Both the position numbers and the translations under genes were made by a program. The notes beneath the pieces were generated by a model. It worked only from the letters and a program-made list of their open reading frames with translations, was not told where the DNA came from and did not search any database. DNA of 64,000 nucleotides from Nonomuraea sediminis (lineage in GTDB: Bacteria > Actinomycetota > Actinomycetes > Streptosporangiales > Streptosporangiaceae): assembly GCF_018531495.1 (NCBI RefSeq), contig NZ_JAHDTI010000003.1:496001-560000 (forward strand). Direction: 5' to 3'. Positions within the stretch are counted from its first letter, which is position 1. Every line of letters begins with the position of its first letter. This document shows positions 59,858 through 64,000 of the stretch, piece by piece.

Positions 59858-61234
59858 TCAGTACGCGAAGGCCATGGCGCCGCCCTCCTCGGGCGCCTCG
59901 TCCGGCGGCGGGGCGGCCTTGCCGTACTTGATCATCAGGCCCAGCTCCACGACGGCGAGCGCGCCGTACAGCAGGGTGAAGACGATCAACGACAGCAGGA
60001 CCGTGCCGGCCGAGACGGACGGCGAGACGCCCTGGGCGGTCTTCATCTGGGAGAAGACGATCCACGGCTGGCGGGCCATCTCGGTGAAGATCCAGCCGAA
60101 GCTGTGCGCGAGCACCGGCAGCACGACCGACCAGACGGCCACCCGCCAGAACAAGGGCTTCTCGGGAAGCCGCCCGCGGCGGGTAGCCCAGATTAGGACA
60201 AGCGCCACCAGCGCCGTCAGCAGACCGAAACCAATCATGAGGCGGAAGCCCCAGTAGGCGATCGGGATGTAAGGGCGGTAGTCGCCTGGGCCGAACCTCT
60301 GCTGGTACTCGGCCTGCAAGTTGTTGATGCCCTGCACCTTGCCGTCGAAGGAGCCCGTGGCCAGGAACGACAGCAGGCCGGGGATGTCCAGCGAGTAGAT
60401 GGGCTGGGTGCCGTCCAGCGTGCCGATGGTGAACAGGGAGAACGGCGCGGGCTGCGCGGTCTCGTAGAGCGCCTCGGCGGCGGCCATCTTCATCGGCTGG
60501 GTCTGGGTCATCGTCTTGGCCAGCTGGTCGCCGGTCAGCAGCGCGCCGGCCATGCCGACCAGCACGGCGACCGCGCCGATCCGCATCGAGGGGCGGAAGA
60601 CCTCCAGATCGCGCTTCCTGCCCAGGTGCCAGGCCGAGACGGCCATGAAGATGGCGCCGCCCGACAACCAGCAGGCCACGATCGTGTGCGGGAACGCCGA
60701 CAGCACGACCTTGTTGGTCAGCACGGCGCCGAAGTCGGTGAGCTCGGCCCGGCCGTTGGCCTGCTTGAAGCCGACCGGCCACTGCATGAAGGCGTTGGCG
60801 GCCAGGATGAAGTAGGCCGACAGCGCGGTACCGATCGCCACCGCCCAGATGCAGGCCAGGTGGACTCCCTTCGGCAGCCGGTCCCAGCCGAAGATCCACA
60901 GCCCCAGGAACGTGGACTCCAGGAAGAACGCGAGCAGTGCCTCCATGGCCAGGGGCGCGCCGAAGACGTCTCCCACGAACCTGGAGTAGGAGCTCCAGTT
61001 CATGCCGAACTGGAACTCCTGCACGATTCCCGTCACCACGCCCATGGCGAAGTTGATCAGGAACAGCTTGCCCCAGAACTTCGTGGCCCGGCGGTAGGCG
61101 GGGTTGCCGGTCCGTACCCAGATGGTCTGCAGGATCGCCACCAGCAGCGACATCCCTATCGTGATCGGCACGAACAGGAAGTGGTACACCGTGGTGACCC
61201 CGAACTGCCAGCGCGCGATATCCAACGCGTCCAT
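59858..61234 (-). CDS. cydA: Cytochrome bd quinol oxidase subunit I (second copy)
   Basis: A 458-residue heme-bearing subunit: H18 in TTVYHFLFVPITIG, FLESTFLGLWIFGWDRLPKG, and MARQPWIVFSQMK (first copy GRQPW). Short Q loop. ATG 61234 (MDALDIARWQFG) is chosen by alignment with the first copy. None of the nested CTAC/GTAG palindromes of the first operon is present; TGTCATGACA at 61269-61278 is the only clear short dyad upstream. Confidence 0.95.
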   Translation of the reverse strand: MDALDIARWQFGVTTVYHFLFVPITIGMSLLVAILQTIWVRTGNPAYRRATKFWGKLFLINFAMGVVTGIVQEFQFGMNWSSYSRFVGDVFGAPLAMEALLAFFLESTFLGLWIFGWDRLPKGVHLACIWAVAIGTALSAYFILAANAFMQWPVGFKQANGRAELTDFGAVLTNKVVLSAFPHTIVACWLSGGAIFMAVSAWHLGRKRDLEVFRPSMRIGAVAVLVGMAGALLTGDQLAKTMTQTQPMKMAAAEALYETAQPAPFSLFTIGTLDGTQPIYSLDIPGLLSFLATGSFDGKVQGINNLQAEYQQRFGPGDYRPYIPIAYWGFRLMIGFGLLTALVALVLIWATRRGRLPEKPLFWRVAVWSVVLPVLAHSFGWIFTEMARQPWIVFSQMKTAQGVSPSVSAGTVLLSLIVFTLLYGALAVVELGLMIKYGKAAPPPDEAPEEGGAMAFAY

Positions 61235-61286
61235 GTCGATGACTCTAAGTTCATCGACAGACACGCATTGTCATGACACGCCCGGA

Positions 61287-61520
61287 TCAGGCGATCAGGT
61301 CGTCGAACTCCCCATCCTTGGCACCTAGGACGAAAGCGGTCATTTCCGCCCGCGTGTAGACCAGCGCGGGTCCGTCGGGGAATCGGGAGTTTCGCATGGC
61401 CACCTCCCCCGTCGGCAGGGGAGCCACCTCGACACAGTTGCCGTTGGGGTTGCTCCACCTGCTCTTGCGCCAGACCACTGACAGCCGTCCGGCGGGCGTT
61501 CCGTTGCGGAACTCATGCAT
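61287..61520 (-). CDS. DUF397 protein of a WhiJ-like module
   Basis: A 77-residue protein with the DUF397 core VVWRKSRWSNPNGNCVEVA and VAMRNSRFPDGPALVYT. DUF397 proteins accompany WhiJ-type XRE regulators in streptomycetes and relatives and can lift their repression. ATG 61520 is chosen over GTG 61526 because AAGGAG then has 7-nt spacing. The palindrome upstream shares two 10-mers with the one before the XRE gene. Confidence 0.9.
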   Translation of the reverse strand: MHEFRNGTPAGRLSVVWRKSRWSNPNGNCVEVAPLPTGEVAMRNSRFPDGPALVYTRAEMTAFVLGAKDGEFDDLIA

Positions 61521-61540
61521 GGACACGCTCCTTGCGCGCT

Positions 61541-61558
61541 TACAGATGCACGTGCATC
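61541..61558. promoter_or_regulatory. WhiJ-type operator before DUF397 gene
   Basis: TACAGATGCACGTGCATC contains the perfect 14-bp palindrome GATGCACGTGCATC. It shares TACAGATGCA and TGCACGTGCA exactly with the region at 62536-62565, so one protein, probably the XRE regulator, likely binds both. Confidence 0.72.
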
Positions 61559-61635
61559 GGTGGTTGCGAGCCGAGGATACGGGAGCGCAGTGATCGCTAT
61601 ATAGGTGATGACCAAAAATCCCTATATGGGGTGAA

Positions 61636-62517
61636 TCACAGCTTCTCTAGGAACCGCCGCGTCTCTGCCGGGGATTCGGCCTGAATGCTCAACCTGTCCA
61701 TGACCTGCATGTAGTGCTCCGACTCGGCAGGCTTGTCCAGATACAGGGCGCTGGTGAGCTGCTCCATGTAGACCACGTCCGGCAGGTCCCGCTCGGGGAA
61801 GCGCAGGATGGTGAACGGCCCGCCCGCGGCCGCGTGGCCGCCCCGGTCGAAGGGCATGAGCTGCACGGTGACGTTCGGGCGCGCGGTCATGTCCAGCAGG
61901 TGCCGGATCTGCTCGCGCATCACCTCCGGCCCGCCGCCGGGCGAGCGGCGCACGACGGCCTCGTCGATCACCGCCCAGAGCTTGACCGGCCGGTCGCCCA
62001 CCAGACGGTCCTGCCGGGTCATGCGCAGCTTGACGCGGCGCTCGATCTCCTCCTCGGGGGTGCGCTCGTGAGCCAGCCTGATCACGGCCCTGGCGTAGGA
62101 CGGCGACTGGAGCAGGCCGGGCATGAACTGGTTCTCGTAGGTGCGGATGACCGAGGCGGCGCCCTCCAGGCCGATGTAGACCTCGAACCAGCTGGGCAGC
62201 AGGTCGCCGTACTTGTGCCACCAGCCGGGCGCGTTGGCCTGGCGCGCCAGCTCGAGCAGAGGTGCCCGCTCGGCGGGGTCGTGCACGCCGTACAGGGTGA
62301 GCAGGTCGGCGACGTCACGCTCCTTGAAGCTGACCTGGCCGAGCTCCAGCCGCGAGATCTTGGCGTGGGAGGCCCGGATGGCGTACCCGGCGTCCTCCCG
62401 CGAGATGCCCATCTCCGTGCGAAGCCGGCGCAACTGGGTGCCCAGCAGTATCCGCAGCACCGTTGGGCTGCCCTGCGAGTAGCCCAGGATGTTACTCTCG
62501 GCACTCTCTGCTTTCAC
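61636..62517 (-). CDS. XRE family regulator with DUF5753 (WhiJ/Scr1-like)
   Basis: A 293-residue protein: N-terminal helix-turn-helix (LRRLRTEMGISREDAGYAIR, then ASHAKISRLELGQ, residues about 27-62) and a DUF5753 domain (ENQFMPGLLQSPSYARAVIR, VIDEAVVRR, PDVVYMEQLTSALYLDKP). GTG 62517 is chosen because GGGAG precedes it at 6 nt and the length matches the family (280-290). Such regulators act with a DUF397 partner and an anti-sigma-like ATPase; both flank it here. Confidence 0.92.
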   Translation of the reverse strand: MKAESAESNILGYSQGSPTVLRILLGTQLRRLRTEMGISREDAGYAIRASHAKISRLELGQVSFKERDVADLLTLYGVHDPAERAPLLELARQANAPGWWHKYGDLLPSWFEVYIGLEGAASVIRTYENQFMPGLLQSPSYARAVIRLAHERTPEEEIERRVKLRMTRQDRLVGDRPVKLWAVIDEAVVRRSPGGGPEVMREQIRHLLDMTARPNVTVQLMPFDRGGHAAAGGPFTILRFPERDLPDVVYMEQLTSALYLDKPAESEHYMQVMDRLSIQAESPAETRRFLEKL

Positions 62518-62535
62518 TGCGTGCTCCCAGATCAC

Positions 62536-62565
62536 CTGCACGTGCAGATGCGATTTGCATCTGTA
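62536..62565. promoter_or_regulatory. WhiJ-type operator before XRE gene
   Basis: CTGCACGTGCAG (62536-62547) is a perfect palindrome, overlapping the inverted repeat CAGATGC-n5-GCATCTG (62545-62563). TGCATCTGTA at 62556-62565 is the reverse complement of TACAGATGCA at 61541-61550. It lies 19 bp upstream of the XRE start. Confidence 0.72.
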
Positions 62566-62645
62566 AACTCCGAAAAGTCTTGCATCCGTAAGCATGCCCC
62601 GTAAAGATGGGCACTGGATCACCAGACCGCGCTTCGGGGGCCAGG

Positions 62646-63116
62646 ATGACGACTTTCGACGCACGGCCGCAAGCCGCCACCGGGTCCGCTCCTCCAGGAT
62701 GGCTCTCCTCCATTCTGCTGGACGGACGACCGAGCTCATGCGATGCGGTCTTCCCCTTCCATGAGCTCAGCTCGTTCGAGCCCACGTGCGTGGCCACGGC
62801 CAGGAGGTTCGTGGACACCACGCTCACCTCGTGGGGCGGAGACGGCGTCGTGTTCGACGCGCAGCTCGTGGTATCGGAGCTGGTCACCAACGCCATGCGG
62901 CACGGAGGCGGGGCGGTCCAGCTGCGGCTGCTGTGTCACGGACCCGAGTACGCCTGCGTCGTCACCGACTTCAGCAAGGCCGCCCCCATCGCCAGCTCCC
63001 CCGACGTCTTCGCCGAATTCGGCCGCGGCCTGCGCCTCGTCGAGGCCCTGTCGAGAGCCTGGGGCTGGCTCACCCCCGCCGGCCCTCGCAAGCTCGTCTG
63101 GGCCATCCTCGTCTAG
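62646..63116 (+). CDS. Anti-sigma-factor-like ATP-binding protein (HATPase_c_2)
   Basis: A 156-residue protein with GHKL-type boxes: N box VSELVTNAMRHGG near residues 78-90 and G box FGRGLRLVEALS near 125-137. Such short RsbW-like proteins accompany WhiJ/DUF397 modules in actinomycetes. ATG 62646 is chosen as the family start; GGGGGCCAGG precedes it. Divergent from the XRE gene, 128 bp apart, and overlapping the convergent phosphoribosyltransferase gene by 4 bp. Confidence 0.88.
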   Translation: MTTFDARPQAATGSAPPGWLSSILLDGRPSSCDAVFPFHELSSFEPTCVATARRFVDTTLTSWGGDGVVFDAQLVVSELVTNAMRHGGGAVQLRLLCHGPEYACVVTDFSKAAPIASSPDVFAEFGRGLRLVEALSRAWGWLTPAGPRKLVWAILV

Positions 63117-63742
63117 CCCTTGTTCAGCAGCGTCAAGACGTCCTCGTCCGTCAGCTGGTCGAAGCGGTCGTACCACTGACCCACCGCGCGGAAGTCCGGG
63201 GGCGTCGCCAGCACCACCACCTCGTCGGCCTCCGCCCGCAGGGCCCCGACGGTCTGTCTCGCCCCCACCGGTACGGCGAGCGTCAACCTCCCCGGCCGGG
63301 TCACCGCCACCGCCCGCAGCGCCGCCCTGGCCGTCCCTCCCGTGGCGAGCCCGTCGTCGACCACGATCACCTCGCGCCCGGTGAGCTCGGGCAGCTCCCT
63401 TCCGCCCCGGTACACCGCGACCCTGCGGGCCAGCTCCCGCCGTTCGTCCTCGACCACCCAGTCCACCGACTGCGGCGTCAGCCCCAGCCGTCGCAGCAGA
63501 TCGTGGTCGAACACCGGCTCCCCTCCCTCGGCGATCGCCCCCACGCCCAGCTCCGGGCTGGGCGGGTATCCGATCTTCCTGGTCACGAGCACGTCGAGCA
63601 GCCCGCCCACGCGGTGCAGGATCGGCACGGCCACGGCCACACCGCCCCTCGGGAGCGCCAGGATCACCGGGTCGCGCGCGAACAGCAGCCGCTCGGCGAG
63701 CAACGCGCCCGCCTCGGCCCGATCCGCGAACAGGTGCCCCAT
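63113..63742 (-). CDS. Phosphoribosyltransferase family protein
   Basis: A 209-residue type I PRTase fold with the PRPP-binding motif VIVVDDGLATGGTARAAL near residues 124-141, preceded by ALPRGGVAVAVPI and VTRKIGYPPSPELGVGAIAEGG. This subgroup (often linked with dienelactone-hydrolase or erythromycin-esterase-like genes) has no firmly known substrate. The C-terminal FRAVGQWYDRFDQLTDEDV is typical of it. Confidence 0.9.
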   Translation of the reverse strand: MGHLFADRAEAGALLAERLLFARDPVILALPRGGVAVAVPILHRVGGLLDVLVTRKIGYPPSPELGVGAIAEGGEPVFDHDLLRRLGLTPQSVDWVVEDERRELARRVAVYRGGRELPELTGREVIVVDDGLATGGTARAALRAVAVTRPGRLTLAVPVGARQTVGALRAEADEVVVLATPPDFRAVGQWYDRFDQLTDEDVLTLLNKG

Positions 63743-63898
63743 ACACGGGTGCTACCCATTCCCCACCACTTCCCCCACCCTCGCGAGCGTGTACGGCGGG
63801 CGGACCCCGCCGGACGAACGTCTCGCCGACGCGGTGTCTGACGGGGTTCGGGTGGGAGGGGGGTTCCCGCGCGGCCGATGAGGGGCGCGCGGGTGGGG

Positions 63899-63997
63899 TT
63901 AGGGGCGGTTGCGGTTGGAGCGGCGCATTTCCTTGTGGATGATTTTCCAGCGGTTTTGCTGCTCCTTGCGGAGGCGGGCGTCCGTTCGGGTGGCCAT
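63899..63997 (-). CDS. C-terminal part of a gene or small basic protein (window edge)
   Basis: The frame ending at TAA 63899-63901 reads MATRTDARLRKEQQNRWKII then HKEMRRSNRNRP, a strongly basic helix. It may be a 32-residue protein from ATG 63997 or the end of a larger gene running off the window. Not recognised. Confidence 0.35.
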   Translation of the reverse strand: MATRTDARLRKEQQNRWKIIHKEMRRSNRNRP

Positions 63998-64000
63998 CCA

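Noticed and set aside
28850-61234. Recent duplication of cydAB within the window
   Set aside because: The two pairs differ across most of their length, in CydB size and in promoter structure; only family motifs are shared.

Overview
The window is high-GC DNA from an actinomycete. The signs are a WhiB regulator, an F420-type luciferase-like oxidoreductase, a WhiJ/DUF397/ATPase regulatory module, an IdeR/DmdR-type iron box, many GTG and TTG starts, and stop/start overlaps of 4 bp. The overall style resembles Streptosporangiales (Nonomuraea-like), but that placement is inference. No rRNA, tRNA, insertion sequence, integrase, prophage or CRISPR array was recognised.

Layout. (1) 0-17.2 kb is a catabolic island: two amidohydrolases, a Tat-exported beta-propeller protein, an ABC importer of the sugar type (binding protein plus two permeases, no ATPase), a 2-hydroxyacid dehydrogenase, two DapA-family aldolases, a DegT-type PLP enzyme, a Rossmann epimerase, a Gfo/Idh oxidoreductase and a HyuA/HyuB pair. 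A regulator of unusual architecture sits in the middle. A palindrome with core CGGTCnnGACCG occurs in three of the island's promoter regions, which suggests one local regulon. A decayed cyclase-family gene lies inside it. (2) 17.2-26.4 kb holds housekeeping and stress genes: thymidine kinase, FAD monooxygenase with TetR, MarR with an LLM oxidoreductase, a FrnE/DsbA protein, a membrane-anchored CoxG, a secreted polysaccharide deacetylase and a CGNR zinc-finger regulator. (3) 26.4-34.2 kb holds an MFS exporter carrying seven in-frame 36-bp repeats, a repeat-rich decayed stretch, a first cydAB operon behind nested palindromes, a TetR/NmrA pair, a lipoprotein and a leucine-rich-repeat protein. (4) 34.2-45.4 kb looks like purine/ureide catabolism: NCS2 permease plus a three-subunit molybdenum hydroxylase in one overlapping operon, then PucR divergent from DUF2877-FdrA-DUF1116 (homologues of E. 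coli AllH-AllF-AllG, oxamate carbamoyltransferase). (5) 45.4-53.4 kb holds a membrane Ser/Thr kinase, MOSC protein, metallophosphatase, a stand-alone family A DNA polymerase and an MFS protein. (6) 53.8-58.7 kb holds an alkyl-DHAP-synthase-like flavoprotein divergent from TetR-glpD, then an iron-box-controlled sucrase/ferredoxin-like protein and a WhiB. (7) 58.8-64 kb holds a second cydAB operon, a WhiJ-like module with shared palindromes, and a phosphoribosyltransferase.

Two themes stand out. Nearly every regulator gene sits next to a clear palindrome, so several operator assignments can be proposed from sequence alone. Minisatellites of 30-116 bp recur, in frame inside two genes and out of frame in decayed intergenic stretches. 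The best candidate for an undescribed system is the 0-17 kb island with its own regulator and operator; its substrate cannot be read from the sequence.
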